From Arachis hypogaea (Eukaryota; Streptophyta; Magnoliopsida; Fabales; Fabaceae), in NCBI RefSeq assembly GCF_003086295.3, contig NC_092050.1, positions 144,615,699-144,679,698 on the forward strand: DNA of 64,000 nucleotides, given 5' to 3'. Under the pieces are notes generated by a model, which was given only the letters and a program-made list of their open reading frames with translations, was not told the DNA's origin and did no database searches. This document shows, piece by piece, positions 10,560-22,028 of this stretch. Positions within the stretch are counted from its first letter, which is position 1. Every line of letters starts with the position of its first letter. Position numbers and translations under genes: made by a program.

Positions 10560-11542
10560 ACTCCTAAATACACTAATCAAGTGCCAAAACGATACCTACC
10601 GATTTCATATTTAATCTTTTCATTTCTTAAAGAAATCACTCGTACTGCATGTATAACAAAGGAATAAGTCAATTACTACAACCAGACCATGTGGTTTTAA
10701 TTAAAATGCATGATAAGTTGATAAACAAACGCTGATGCAAAGCTGGAGTGGCCCACTCTGGTGGCACTTATTTATTAGTGGCTAAGGTCGGCCTGTTCTT
10801 CGTTGGGCTCCGCTCAGGAGAAGAGCAAGGACAGTGGTCGTCCGCGTTGAAGTAGTTTGTCACTGAAAATAGAAGTGGGACTCGTCGGCCTGAAAACAGC
10901 GATTCACGGGTTAGATGTGTTCTTAATTTTTATTTAATAGACTTTCTGACACCTCACCTTCTGTTCTACCAAATGCCGTTTTTATATATAAATATATCCA
11001 TATTAGATTAGGTGAGGTACTATAAGATCATAAGGTAGAACAGACGGCTCATAATTACTGACTTTTAACATCTATTATTCGAGAAAAGGTATAAACTACC
11101 AATTGTTATGTTGGCATTATTTCTTCTCTATGCTTGTCACACAAGCTTTGTTTATTTGCATCCTGCCTGCAGTTTCTCCTAGCATCAATTCTGCAGATAA
11201 TTATACGATAATGAGACTAGTTATTAATAATTAATTTATATTTCGGTAAATAAATTTATTTTAGAAAAATATTTTTATTATATTTATATTATAATATTAT
11301 AATTAGTATTTAATAAATAATGTATAATTATATTAATTTAAAAAATATTTTTATTATAATTATATAAAATTAATATTTAATGTATTATTAAATTAATTAT
11401 CACTTAAAAATATTTTTAATTATTTTAATTATATTGATACAATTCTAATTCTTGTCTCGTTATTAGTTAAGAGATTTTTTTTGTCTCGTAATCAATGAGG
11501 AGATATTTTTTAATTTTGTCTTCTACAAACAGAATTAGAATT
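10560..11542. other. non-coding region upstream of orphan LRK10L exon
   Basis: It contains the presumed promoter of the minus-strand exon at 10537. From 10740 to 10920 it is less AT-rich than its surroundings. From 11210 to 11450 it is an extreme AT tract built from TATTTTTATTATA-like words. No coding region is seen. Confidence 0.5.
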
Positions 11543-13182
11543 TGAGTAGAATAGAAAGAAAGAATCACACCCAGAAGTATCCTGGTTCAGCTGCTAAGTG
11601 CAGTGCAGCCTACATCCAATCTCCATCACAACAATGATAGAATTTCACTATAATCAAACAGATTACAGACACCAATTCTCCCTAGGAACTACCCTTCCTA
11701 TCCGGGACAAATCCATAATCTATCCCCAATCCTGAACTTGACTTGGTCACCTGCCAAGCTTTCAACTGCTAAGTGCTAACCCAACTTGCAAGGAGATTTC
11801 CACAGAATCATAAAACACAACACAGATGTACAAAGGACCTCTAGGACATCTATGGCTTTTTCTTTTAATTTTGTATACTCTGCCTTTTTCCGCTCTATGA
11901 CTTTTTTCATACAAACCTCACTGTTTGTCTTTTTCCATGAGACTCAAGACAGACAAAACTAAACAGAAAAATACAACATGAAAAACATTGAAGAAGAAGA
12001 ACTTCTGTTAGCTTGGGTAGCTATGAGAACTCAGTGCTTTACACTCTTTTCTCCTTATTTCAAGCCTTGGCTGTCCACCCTTATTATAGAAGGGAAAGCC
12101 TCCAAAGTTGAAACGGTTGAACCGAGCTAATCTTCTTCTTCTTCAACACAAAACCGGTTCGGCCAGAGAGAGAAGAGAGAGAACCGAATGTAAAATCCAA
12201 CATGCAATTACCTCTTTCTCATCACATCTCACCAAGCTTCATCAATCCGGGCCTTCCATCTTGACTTGCTCCCCAAGAAGGATTCCTGACCCTTGATGAG
12301 TCCTTGATGCTTGACAGCTCCATCTGCTCTATCTTCTGCCTATTCCTTCACGTAGCTACAATAGCTACCTTCTGTGATGGTTGATCAAAGGTAGAGACGA
12401 GCCATGCCTCTGGGATCTTCTTCTCTGACCGAGTTGGATCTCTTCCATTTTCGGGTATGGAGAGTTTGAGACTACCTCACCACTTCTTACCATAAGTGGC
12501 AAAGATCTCAGCCACACCTTACTGTGGATCTTCTTTTTGCGAAGGACATCATCACCTTAGCCCTTTCCTTGCTTCTAGCTTCACTGCTACAATGCCTCAT
12601 CTCTGATAACTTGCTTCCTCTTATTTTCTATGACATGACCGAAAACTAAAGCAAAGAGAAGAGAGAGAAGAGAGAGAATGCAGAAAAGCTTTCAATGGAG
12701 TTAAGAAAGAAAATTAAAATGAATTAAGTTTCCAAAACCCATTGCCTAGTAATATGTGAGAGTAATGATAGCAATCAAATCAATTTTAAAATTTCTCTCT
12801 CATGTTACCAATGCCTGCATTAAATTCATTTAATCAAGATTTGAATTCCATCAAATGAAGGAAGTGGGTAACCGAAACAAATGTGTACTTCCCTTCCTTC
12901 TTTCATTTTAATTCGGACCAAACCTTGTTAGTCTAGTAACAAGAATTTTAATTGGGCTTGTTCAATAATATACTGGCCCAAGCATTGATTCAGCCACAAT
13001 GATTAAGGCTGAATTTTTAACTTCACATTGATCTTGTCATATTTTTGGCCCAAAACAAAATCTGCACAACACAAAATTATTAATCAACTAATGTGCATCA
13101 AAATTTAAATTAATAATTTTATAATTAATTATTTTAATAATATTTGATCATCATCAAATTAATTTGGAGTTTTCTAAACTCA
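11543..13182 (-). repeat. 3' LTR of the Sirevirus-like element (predicted)
   Basis: On the minus strand it begins TGAGTTTAG immediately after a polypurine tract (AAGGGGGAGATTGA). A plausible end is CTACTCA at 11543, which gives TGAGT...ACTCA inverted ends and a length near 1.64 kb. The right boundary is well supported by the tract. The left boundary is inferred from the TG and inverted ends only, because no second LTR is available for comparison. Confidence 0.55.
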
Positions 13183-13290
13183 TCAATCTCCCCCTTGATG
13201 ACAAATATTATTAAAAAAATTGAATTGAAAAAGGGTAAGATTTAAAAGTACTCTCTTTGAAGGTTTGAAATCCTCCCCCTTTTCAATTGT
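13183..13290 (-). other. polypurine tract cluster
   Basis: Read on minus there are at least two purine-rich tracts: AAAAGGGGGAGGATTT near 13270-13286 and AAGGGGGAGATTGA at 13183-13197, the latter abutting the LTR. The primer for plus-strand DNA synthesis is expected here. Repeated tracts at this place are characteristic of Sireviruses. A similar CAGGGGGAGAT lies after the pol frame at 26638-26650. Confidence 0.65.
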
Positions 13291-14080
13291 TACAAAACTC
13301 TCCCTTAATATGTGCCATTTAATTAAAGGAAGCATTACCTGTAACTTTCTTAAATCAAGCTTAAAGCCACAATGTATTCAACATATAGAATATTAGAAAT
13401 GTTGAATAGCTTGATTTTTGAGCAGAAGTAACATGATAATCACAATCTGTTTTGTTATCATCTAATAATTTTCTGCTCATTATAACAACTAAAATAAAGC
13501 ATGCTTGAGTACCTTCATAGTACAATTCAACATATAATCAAGACTCAATCATACTTCAATTTAATATGTACAAAAAAATTCATGTTAAAAGGATTTTCTA
13601 CCAAACTACTTAATCAAGCAAAGAACCAATCAATTTACAATAAATATTGGCAGAATAGTAAACCTGAAAAATATCAGAGCAAAAACATATTATGAAAACA
13701 TAACTCATAAACCGAAAATCAGAGCACTCATCATAAAAATGACCAATTTAAGCATAAGCACAAGAGAAAGAAAATCAGAGTACACAATCATAGGGGTAAT
13801 CATTAATCATCAGATTTCAGCCCCTGTTTTTCAATCTCAATATTCTTGGCTTTCATCCCCTTTTGTCATCAATGGGGGTCCTGCAAAACAAAGAAGAACA
13901 ACATACCAAAATGCATAATATTTGTTTAAACTAAAACATAAAGGTCCAGAGTATCCAATTCAGTTATAGAGTACCAAAACTAGAAAGCATGAAAATGAAA
14001 CAGAGTTCATAGGTATGAGCAGTTAAAATATATCAAGCATCAGAAAGATTAATGTCAGAGCCAAGGGATTGGTTGTCTTC
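13291..14080 (-). other. Sirevirus 3' region and tail end of its env-position ORF
   Basis: Positions 14080-14033 (minus) hold the last codons and the TGA of the env-position ORF, separated from its main part by the gypsy insertion. The remaining sequence to 13291 has no open frame with recognisable features. Near 13845-13880 another purine-rich stretch (minus AAAAGGGGATGAAAG) is present. Confidence 0.6.
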
Positions 14081-14085
14081 ATCTG

Positions 14086-15817
14086 TGATGAGCGGATAAT
14101 TTATACGCTTTTTGGCATTGTTTTTAGTATGTTTTTAGTAGGATCTAGTTACTTTTAGGGATGTTTTCATTAGTTTTTATGTTAAATTCACATTTCTGGA
14201 CTTTACTATGAGTTTGTGTATTTTTCTGTGATTTTAGGTATTTTCTGGCTGAAATTGAGGGACTTGAGCAGAAATCAGATTCAGAGGTTGAAGAAGGACT
14301 GCTGATGCTGTTGGATTCTGACCTCCCTGCACTCAAAGTGGATTTTTTGGAGCTACAAAACTCGAAATGGCGCACTTCCAATTGCGTTGGAAAGTAGACT
14401 TCCAGGGCTTTCCAGAAATATATAATAGTCCATTCTTTGGCCAAGAATAGATGACATAAACTGGCGTTCAACGCCAGCTTTCTGCCCAAATCTGGCGTCC
14501 AGCGCCAGAAAAGGAGCCAAAACCAGAGTTGAACGCCCAAACTGGCACAAAAGCTGGCGTTCAACTCCAAGAAGGACCTCTACACGTGCAACACTCAAGC
14601 TCAGCCCAAGCACACACCAAGTGGGCCCGGAAGTGGATTTATGCATCAATTACTTACTTCTGTAAACCCTAGTAGCTAGTTTATTATATATAGGACCTTT
14701 TACTATTGTATTAGACATCTTTGGATTATCTTTTGATCTATTGATCACGTTTTGGGGGTTGGCCACTCGGCCATGCCTACCCTCTATTCACTTATGTATT
14801 TTCAAACGGTAGAGTTTCTACACTCCATAGATTAAGGTGTGGAGCTCTGCTGTTCCTCAAAGATTAATGCAAAGTACTACTGTTTTCTATTCAATTCATC
14901 TTGTTTCGCTTCTAAGATATTCATTCGTACTTCAATATGAATGTGATGAACGTGACAATCATCATCATTCCCTATGAACGCGGGCCTGACAACCACTTTC
15001 GTTCTACATTAGAATTGAATGAGTATCTCTTAGATCCCTTAACCAGAATCTTCGTGGTGTAAGCTAGAATGATGGCGGCATTCAAGAGAATCCGGAAGGT
15101 CTAAACCTTGTCTGTGGTATTCTGAGTAGGATTCAATGAATGAATGACTGTGACGAGCTCCAAACTCGCGATTGCTGGGCGTTAGTGACAGACGCAAAAG
15201 GATAGTAAATCCTATTCCAGCATGATCGAGAACCGACAGATGAATAGCCGTGCCGTGACAGGGTGCGTTGACCATTTTCACTGAGAGGATAAGATGAAGC
15301 CATTGACAAGGGTGATGCCTCCAGACGATTAGCCGTGCCGTGACAGGGCATTGGATCATTTTCCCGAGAGATGACCGAAAGTAGCCATTGACAGTGGTGA
15401 TGTATCACATAAAGCCAGCCATGGAAAGGAGTAGGACTGATTGGATGAAGATAGCAGGAAAGCAGAGGTTCAGAGGAACGAAAGCATCTCCATTCGCTTA
15501 TCTGAAATTCTCACCAATGAATTACATAAGTATTTCTATCCTTACTTTATGTTTTATTCACATAATATATTGTAGCCCATATGAGTCAACTTAACTGAGA
15601 TTTACAAGGTGACCATAGCTTGCTTCAAGCCGACAATCTCCGTGGGATTCGACCCTTACTCACGTAAGGTATTACTTGGACGACCCAGTGCACTTGCTGG
15701 TTAGTTACACGGAGTTGTGAACCATGGTCTTGGCATCATGTTTTTGGCGCCATTTCCAGGGAAAGAAAGAGCAATGAATTTTACATAATTAAAGTGTAAT
15801 CACGATTCCGCGTACCA
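14086..15817 (+). repeat. 5' LTR of nested gypsy element
   Basis: It begins TGATGAGCGGATAATTTATA and ends CGCGTACCA. It contains palindromic GGCGTTCAACGCC motifs at 14463-14580, a TATATATAGG box near 14687 as a possible core promoter, and near its 3' end a PBS-like TTTTTGGCGCCATTTCCAGG (15740-15760). Confidence 0.92.
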
Positions 15818-15823
15818 AGTTTT

Positions 15824-15842
15824 TGGCGCCGTTGCCGGGGAT
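15824..15842 (+). other. primer binding site (tRNA-Asp type)
   Basis: TGGCGCCGTTGCCGGGGAT, six bases after the LTR end, is the reverse complement of the 3' end of plant tRNA-Asp(GUC) including CCA. The same site recurs at 60760-60778 in the second element. Confidence 0.85.
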
Positions 15843-17715
15843 TGTTTGAGTTTGGACAACTAACGGTTCATCCTGTTGCTCAGATTAGGTAATTTTCTTT
15901 TTGTTTTCTTTTCAAAAATTTTTCAAAAATATTTCAAAATTTTCTCACCTGTTTTCAAAAAAAAAAAAAATTTATTCAAAATTTTTAAGAATGAATTCTA
16001 GTGTTTCATGAAGCATGTGAAGCCTGGCTGGCTGTAAAGCCATGTCTAAATTTATTTGGATTGAGGCAGCAATTTGTTATCAAGAGCAAGCTAGTTGTTG
16101 TTAATCCACCTGCTACTGTTCCTGATTTACATGCTAAAGCTTGGCTGGCCATTGGCCATGTCTAGTGTTTTGGACCGGAGCTTTCTTTGAAAGCTTGGCT
16201 GGCTAGTGAGCCATGTCTAATTCCTGGACTGAAGCTTTAGACTAAGAATGCAAGATTCCTGGAATTCATATTAAAAATTTTGGAATCCTTATTTTCTTTT
16301 TTCAATTAATTTTCGAAAAAAATCCAAAAAAAAATTAGAAAATCACAAAAATAAAAAATATTTCTCTGTTTCTTGTTTGAGTCTTGAGTCATGTTATAAG
16401 TTTGGTATCACTTGCATATGCATCTTGCATTTTTCGAAAATTTCATGCATTCATAGTGTTCTTCATGATCTTCAAGTTGTTCTTGGTAAGTCTTCTTGTT
16501 TGATCTTGATGATTTTTTGTTTTGTGTTATATGATGTTTTTCATATGCATTCTTGAATTCTTAGTGTCTAAGCATTAAAGAATTCTAAGTTTGGTGTCTT
16601 GCATGTTTTCTTTGCATTAAAAACTTTTCAAAATTGTGTCTATGATGTTCATCTTGACATTCATAATGTTCTTGGTGTTCATCTTGACATTCATAGCATT
16701 CTTGCATGCATCACATGTTTTGATCTAAAATTTCCATGCATTGAGCATTTTTAGTGTTTTTCTCTCTCATCATTAAAAATTCAAAAATAAAAAAAATATC
16801 TCTCCCTTTTTCTCTCTCATAAATTCGAAAATTAGATTTGACTTTTTCAAAAATTTTTAAAATCTAGTTGTTTTTATGAGTCAAATCAAATTTTCAATTT
16901 AAAAATCTTATCTTTTTCAAAAATCAAATCTTTTTCAAAATTCTTAGTTATTTTTGAAAATTCCAAAAATATTTTTCAAAAATCTTTTTCTTATTTTTAT
17001 ACCAAATTTTCGAAAATAACAATAACAATTAATGTTTTGATTCAAAAATTTCAAGTTTGTTACTTGCTTGTTAAGAAAGATTCAAACTTTAAGTTCTAGA
17101 ATCATATCTTGTGATTTCTTGTGAATCAAGTCATTAATTGTGATTTTAAAAATTCAAATCTTTTTCAAAAACTAATTTCTATCATATCTTTTCAAAAATA
17201 TCTTCTTATCTCACCTTTTTCAAAAATTTGATTTCAAAATATCTTTTCTAACCTCCTAACTTCTTATCTTTTCAAAATTTGTTTCAACTAACTAACTAAC
17301 TTTTTGTTTGTTTCTTAACTTTTTCAAAACTACCTAACTAACTCTCTCTCTCTAATTTTCAAAAATATCTTCCCTCTTTTTTCAAAAATTTCTTTTTAAT
17401 TAACTAATTATTCTTATTTTTATTTTTGATTTTAAAAATTTTCGAAAAATACTAACATTTTTCAAAAACCATTTTCGAAAATCACTAACTCTTTTTCAAA
17501 AATATTTTTCGAAAATTCTCCCTCTCCCATCTTATTCTATTTATTTATTCACTAACATCTCATCTCACATCTCAACCCTCCTCACAGTTGTGTTTCTTCC
17601 ATTACATTACATTCCTTATCTCCCCCTCTTTTCTTCCACTCACTAAGGGATCCCTATACTGTGGTATAAAGGGTCTCTATTATTATTATTTTTTCTGTGC
17701 CCCCTTCTTTGTCAT
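15843..17715 (+). other. long untranslated leader of gypsy element
   Basis: About 1.9 kb between PBS and gag has no long open frame. It holds three TGGCTGGC...GCCATGTCT hairpin units (16018-16242), an AAGTTTGGTGT word at 16587 with a variant at 16398, and then about 900 bp rich in TTTTCAAAAAT and TTTCGAAAAT words. A long structured leader in this position is typical of Athila-type elements and may hold packaging or translation signals (inference). Confidence 0.7.
16018..16242 (+). repeat. three leader repeats with hairpin TGGCTGGC(N)GCCATGTCT
   Basis: Units start at about 16018, 16136 and 16191. Each has (A)AAGC(C/T)TGGCTGGC, a short loop, GCCATGTCTA, and in two of them a GGAC(C/T)G(A/G)AGCTTT arm that pairs with the starting AAAGCTT. 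The second element has three homologous units at 60954-61172, so the feature is a family property. Confidence 0.7.
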
Positions 17716-19977
17716 ATGAGCAGGAGCAAGGACAAGAATATTCTTGTTGAAGCAGATCCGGAACCTGAAAGGACTCTGAAGAGAAAATTAAGAGAAGCTA
17801 AATTACAACAATCCAGAAATAACCTTTCAGAAATTTTCGAACAGGAAGAGGAGATGGCAGCCGAAAATAATAATAATGTAAGGAAGATGCTTGGTGACTT
17901 TACTGCACCTAATTCCAATTTACATGGAAGAAGCATCTCCATTCCTGCCATTGGAGCAAACAACTTTGAGCTGAAACCTCAATTAGTTTCTCTGATGCAG
18001 CAGAACTGCAAGTTTCATGGACTTCCATCTGAAGATCCTTTTCAGTTCTTAACTGAATTCTTGCAGATATGTGATACTGTTAAGACTAATGGAGTAGATC
18101 CTGAAGTCTACAGGCTCATGCTTTTCCCTTTTGCTGTAAGAGACAGAGCTAGATTATGGTTGGATTCTCAACCCAAAGACAGCCTGAACTCTTGGGATAA
18201 GCTGGTCACGGCTTTCTTAGCCAAGTACTTTCCTCCTCAAAAGCTGAGCAAGCTTAGAGCTGATGTTCAAACCTTCAGACAGAAAGAAGGTGAATCCCTC
18301 TATGAAGCTTGGGAAAGATACAAACAGTTGACCAAAAAGTGTCTTTCTGACATGCTTTCAGAATGGACCATCCTGGATATATTCTATGATGGTTTATCTG
18401 AGCTATCAAAAATGTCACTGGACACTTCTGCAGGTGGATCCATTCACCTAAAGAAAATGCCTGCAGAAGCTCAAGAACTCATTGACATGGTTGCTAATAA
18501 CCAGTTCATGTACACTCCTGAAAGGAATCCTGTGAATAATGGGACGCCTATGAAGAAGGGAGTTCTTGAAGTTGATACTCTGAATGCCATATTGGCTCAG
18601 AACAAAATATTGACTCAGCAAGTCAATATGATCTCTCAGAGTCTGAATGGAATGCAAGCTGCATCCAACAGTGCTCAAGAGGCTTCTTATGAAGAAGAAG
18701 CTTATGATCCTGAGAACCCTGCAATAGCAGAGGTGAATTACTTAGGTGAACCTTATGGAAACACCTATAACTCATCATGGAGAAATCATCCAAATTTCTC
18801 ATGGAAGGATCAAAAGCCTCAACAAGGCTTTAATAATGGTGGAAGAAACAGGTTTAACAATAATAAACCTTTTCCATCATCCACTCAGCAACAGACAGAG
18901 AACTCTGAACAAAATGCTTCTAATTTAGCAAATCTAGTCTCTGATCTATCCAAGGCCACTGTGAGCTTCATGAATGAAACAAGGTCTTCCATTAGAAATT
19001 TGGAAGCACAAGTGGGCCAGCTGAGTAAAAGGATCACTGAAATCCCTCCCAGTACTCTCCCAAGCAATACAGCAGAGAATCCAAAAGGAGAGTGCAAGGC
19101 CATTGACATAAGCAAAATGGCCGAACCCAATGAGGGAGAGGAGGCCGTGAATCCCAAGGAGGAAGACCTCCTGGGACGTCCAGTGACCAATAAGGAGCTT
19201 CCCTATGAGGAACCAAAGGAATCTGAGACTCATCTAGAGACCACAGAGATTCCATTGAACCTCCTTATGCCCTTCATGAGCTCTGATGAGTATTCCTCTT
19301 CTGAAGAGAATGAGGTTGTTACTGAAGAGCAAACTACCAAGTTTCTTGGTGCAATCATGAAGCTAAATGCCAAATTATTTGGCATTGATACTTGGGAAGT
19401 TGAACCTCCCTTGTTCATCAATGAACTAAGTGATCTGGATCAACTGACATTGCCTCAGAAGAGACAAGATCCTGGGAAGTTCATCATACCTTGTACCATA
19501 GGCACCATGATCTTTAAGGCTCTGTGTGACCTTGGTTCAGGAATAAACCTCATGCCCCTCTCTGTAATAGAGAAACTGGGAATCTATGGGGTACAAGCTG
19601 CTAGAATCTCATTAGAGATGGCAGATAATTCAAGAAAACAGGCATATGGACAAGTAGAGGACGTATTAGTAAAGGTTGAAGGCCTTTACATCCCTGCTGA
19701 TTTCATAGTCCTGGATACTGGAAAGGAAGAGGATGAATCCATCATCCTAGGAAGACCTTTCCTGGCCACAGCAAGAGCTGTGATTGATGTTGACAGAGGT
19801 GAACTAGTCCTTCAATGGAATGAGGACTCCCTTGTGTTTAAAACTCAAGGATCTCCCTCTGCAACCATGGAGAGGAAGCATGAAAAGCTTCTCTCAAAGC
19901 AGAGTCAACCCAAGCCCCCACAGTCAAACTCTAAGTTTGGTGTTGGAGAGTTTCAACAATGCTCTGAACATCTGTGA
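17716..19977 (+). CDS. gag-protease polyprotein (Ty3/gypsy, Athila-like), 753 aa
   Basis: The retrotransposon gag domain lies at about residues 105-215 (QFLTEFLQICDTVKTNGVDP, RARLWLDSQPKDSLNSWDKL, FFPPQKLSKL-type block, YEAWERYKQL). A polar Asn/Gln-rich linker with NHPNFSWKDQKPQQGFNN follows at about 340-400 in place of a CCHC zinc knuckle, which I do not see. A predicted coiled region lies near 415-450. The retroviral-type aspartic protease is at about 590-700, with Asp605 in ALCDLGSGINLMPLS and the second conserved block IILGRPFLATARAVIDVD. The frame then stops without pol. The start is the first Met after the leader (MSRSKDKNI) and is shared with the second copy at 62413. The protein should assemble particles and process itself. 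Confidence 0.9.
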   Translation: MSRSKDKNILVEADPEPERTLKRKLREAKLQQSRNNLSEIFEQEEEMAAENNNNVRKMLGDFTAPNSNLHGRSISIPAIGANNFELKPQLVSLMQQNCKFHGLPSEDPFQFLTEFLQICDTVKTNGVDPEVYRLMLFPFAVRDRARLWLDSQPKDSLNSWDKLVTAFLAKYFPPQKLSKLRADVQTFRQKEGESLYEAWERYKQLTKKCLSDMLSEWTILDIFYDGLSELSKMSLDTSAGGSIHLKKMPAEAQELIDMVANNQFMYTPERNPVNNGTPMKKGVLEVDTLNAILAQNKILTQQVNMISQSLNGMQAASNSAQEASYEEEAYDPENPAIAEVNYLGEPYGNTYNSSWRNHPNFSWKDQKPQQGFNNGGRNRFNNNKPFPSSTQQQTENSEQNASNLANLVSDLSKATVSFMNETRSSIRNLEAQVGQLSKRITEIPPSTLPSNTAENPKGECKAIDISKMAEPNEGEEAVNPKEEDLLGRPVTNKELPYEEPKESETHLETTEIPLNLLMPFMSSDEYSSSEENEVVTEEQTTKFLGAIMKLNAKLFGIDTWEVEPPLFINELSDLDQLTLPQKRQDPGKFIIPCTIGTMIFKALCDLGSGINLMPLSVIEKLGIYGVQAARISLEMADNSRKQAYGQVEDVLVKVEGLYIPADFIVLDTGKEEDESIILGRPFLATARAVIDVDRGELVLQWNEDSLVFKTQGSPSATMERKHEKLLSKQSQPKPPQSNSKFGVGEFQQCSEHL

Positions 19978-20876
19978 GGCTCCATGAGAGCCCACTGTCA
20001 AGCTATTGACATTAAAGAAGCACTTGTTGGGAGGCAACCCAATTTTTATTTATCTAACTATATTTTTCTTAATTATATGTCTTTATAGGTTCATGATCAT
20101 GTGGAGTCACAAAATAAATATAAAAATTAAAAACGGAATCAAAAAATAGCAGAAGAAAAATCACACCCTGGAGGAGCATCTGTCTGGCGTTCAGCGCCAG
20201 AACAGAACATGGTTCTGGCGCTGAACGCCCAAAATGGGCAGCTTCTGGGCGCTGAACGCCAGAACAGGCATGGTTCTGGCGTTCAACGCCAGAAATGGCA
20301 CACAAATGGGCGTTGAACGCCCAAAATGGCCACCAACCTGGCGCTGAACGCCCAGAGTTGTGTGCAAAGGCATTTTTACATGCCTAATGGGTGCAGGGAT
20401 GTAAATCCTTGAACACCTCAGGATCTGTGGACCCCATAGGATTCCCACCTATCTCCACTCACTTCTTCTCACCACTCTCTTTCACACAACCCCATAAACA
20501 CTCTTCCCCAAAAACCCTTCACCAATCACCTCAATCTCTCTTCCCCATCACCTCTTCACCACTCACATCCATCCACTCTTCCCCATAAACCTACCTCATA
20601 AACCCCACCTACCTTCAAAATTCAAAACCAATTTCCCACCCAAACCCACCCATATGGCCGAAACCTTTCCCCCCTCCCTTCCCTATATAAAGCCCTCCAT
20701 TCTTCTTCAAATTCACACAACACAACCCCTCTATACCCTTCTTGGCCAAACCACATCACCTTCTCCCTCTCCTCCATTTCTTCTTCTTCATCTATTCTTT
20801 CTTCTCTTGCTCGAGGGCGAGCAAAATTCTAAGTTTGGTGTGGTAAAAGCATAAGCTTTTTGTTTTTCCATTACCA
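19978..20876 (+). other. inter-ORF region with palindrome array and C-rich stretch
   Basis: It contains the palindrome array at 20181-20362, then about 300 bp that is strongly C-rich (CCCACC, CACCACTC words, 20440-20660), and a TATATAAA box at 20692 that could drive the accessory ORF. AAGTTTGGTGT occurs at 20831 just before that ORF. A separate promoter for ORF2 is inference. Confidence 0.55.
20181..20362 (+). repeat. array of GGCGTT(C/G)A(A/G)CGCC palindromes
   Basis: Six short palindromes, such as CTGGCGTTCAGCGCCAG, CTGGCGCTGAACGCC, GGGCGCTGAACGCCAG, CTGGCGTTCAACGCCAG and GGGCGTTGAACGCCC, lie within 180 bp, separated by 10-20 bp. Different units can pair with one another as well as fold alone. 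Related units are in both LTRs (14463, 23515) and in the leader of the second element (61630-61712). Confidence 0.85.
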
Positions 20877-22028
20877 TTGATGGCATCTAAGACCGGAGAA
20901 TCCTCTAGAAAGGGGAAGGGGAAGACAAAAGCTTCCACCTTCGAGTCATGGGAGATGGAAAGGTTCATCTCCAAAGCCCATCAAGACCACTTCTATGATG
21001 TTGTGGCCAAGAAGAAGGTGATCCCTGAGGTCCCTTTCAAACTCAAAAGAAATGAGTATCCGGAGATCCGACATGAAATTCAAAGAAGAGGTTGGGAAGT
21101 TCTAACAAATCCCATCCAACAAGTCGGCATCTTAATGGTTCAAGAGTTCTATGCTAATGCATGGATCACCAAGAACCATGATCAAAGTAAGAACCCGGAT
21201 CCAAAGAACTATGTTACAATGGTTCGGGGGAAATACTTAGATTTTAGTCCGGAGAATGTGAGGTTGGCGTTTAACTTGCCCATGATGCAAGGAGATGAAC
21301 GCCCCTACACTAGAAGGGTCAACTTTAATCAAAGGTTGGACCAAGTCCTTATGGACATATGCGTGGAAGGAGCTCAATGGAAGATTGACTCCAAAGGCAA
21401 GCCGGTTCAACTAAGAAGATTGGACCTCAAGCCTATAGCTAGAGGATGGTTGGAGTTCATTCAATGCTCAATCATTCCCACTAGCAATCGGTCTGAAGTT
21501 ACTATAGACCGGGCCATCATGATCCATAGCATCATGATTGGAGAAGAGGTGGAAGTTCATGAGATTATACCTCAAGAACTCTACAAGGTGGCTGACAAGT
21601 CTTCCACTATGGCAAGGTTAGCCTTTCCTCACCTCATTTGCCACCTATGCAATTCAGCTGGGATTGACATAGAGGGAGATATCCTCATTAAAGAGGACAA
21701 GCCCATCACTAAGAAAAAGATGGAGCAAGCAAGAGAGCCCATTCATGGAGCTCAAGAGGCGCAGGAAGCTCATCACCATGAGATCCCGGAGATGCCTCAA
21801 ATGCAATTTTCTCCACAAAAATATTGGGAGTAAATCAACACCTCCCTAGGAGAATTGAGTTCCAATATGGGACAACTAAGGGTGGAACATCAAGAGCACT
21901 CCATCATGCTCCATGAAATAAGAGAAGATCAAAAAGCAATGAGGGAGGAGCAACAAAGACAAGGAAGAGACATAGAAGAGCTCAAGGACATCATTGGTTC
22001 CTCAAGAAGGAAACGCCACCATCACTAA
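20877..22028 (+). CDS. accessory ORF, putative plant transposon protein domain, with internal stop
   Basis: The first open part is 318 codons (20877-21833). A Lys/Arg-rich start is followed by GILMVQEFYANAWITKN, VRGKYLDFSPENVRLAFNLP, a WLEFIQCSIIPTSN block and LICHLCNSAGIDIE. This is the pattern of the 'putative plant transposon protein' group, of unknown function, found in plant retroelements. After a TAA at 21831 the same frame continues 64 codons to 22028 and encodes a heptad-like, Glu/Gln-rich stretch (EDQKAMREEQQRQGRD) and a basic end. The stop probably replaced a Gln codon (CAA to TAA). It follows gag-protease where pol would normally be. A related ORF in the surrounding copia element is at 24870-26273. 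Confidence 0.75.

Noticed and set aside
14145..14649. Minus-strand ORFs of 141 and 98 codons, repeated at 23196-23664
   Set aside because: They lie in the LTRs, antisense to the element, and are opened by the palindromic GGCGTT repeats. No domain or conserved start in the second element.
15039..15594. Overlapping ORFs on both strands in the LTR (repeated at 24091-24646)
   Set aside because: Duplicated only because the LTR is duplicated; no protein features.
20181..20362. CRISPR-like array
   Set aside because: Units are palindromes of variable sequence with irregular short spacers inside a plant retrotransposon; no cas genes.
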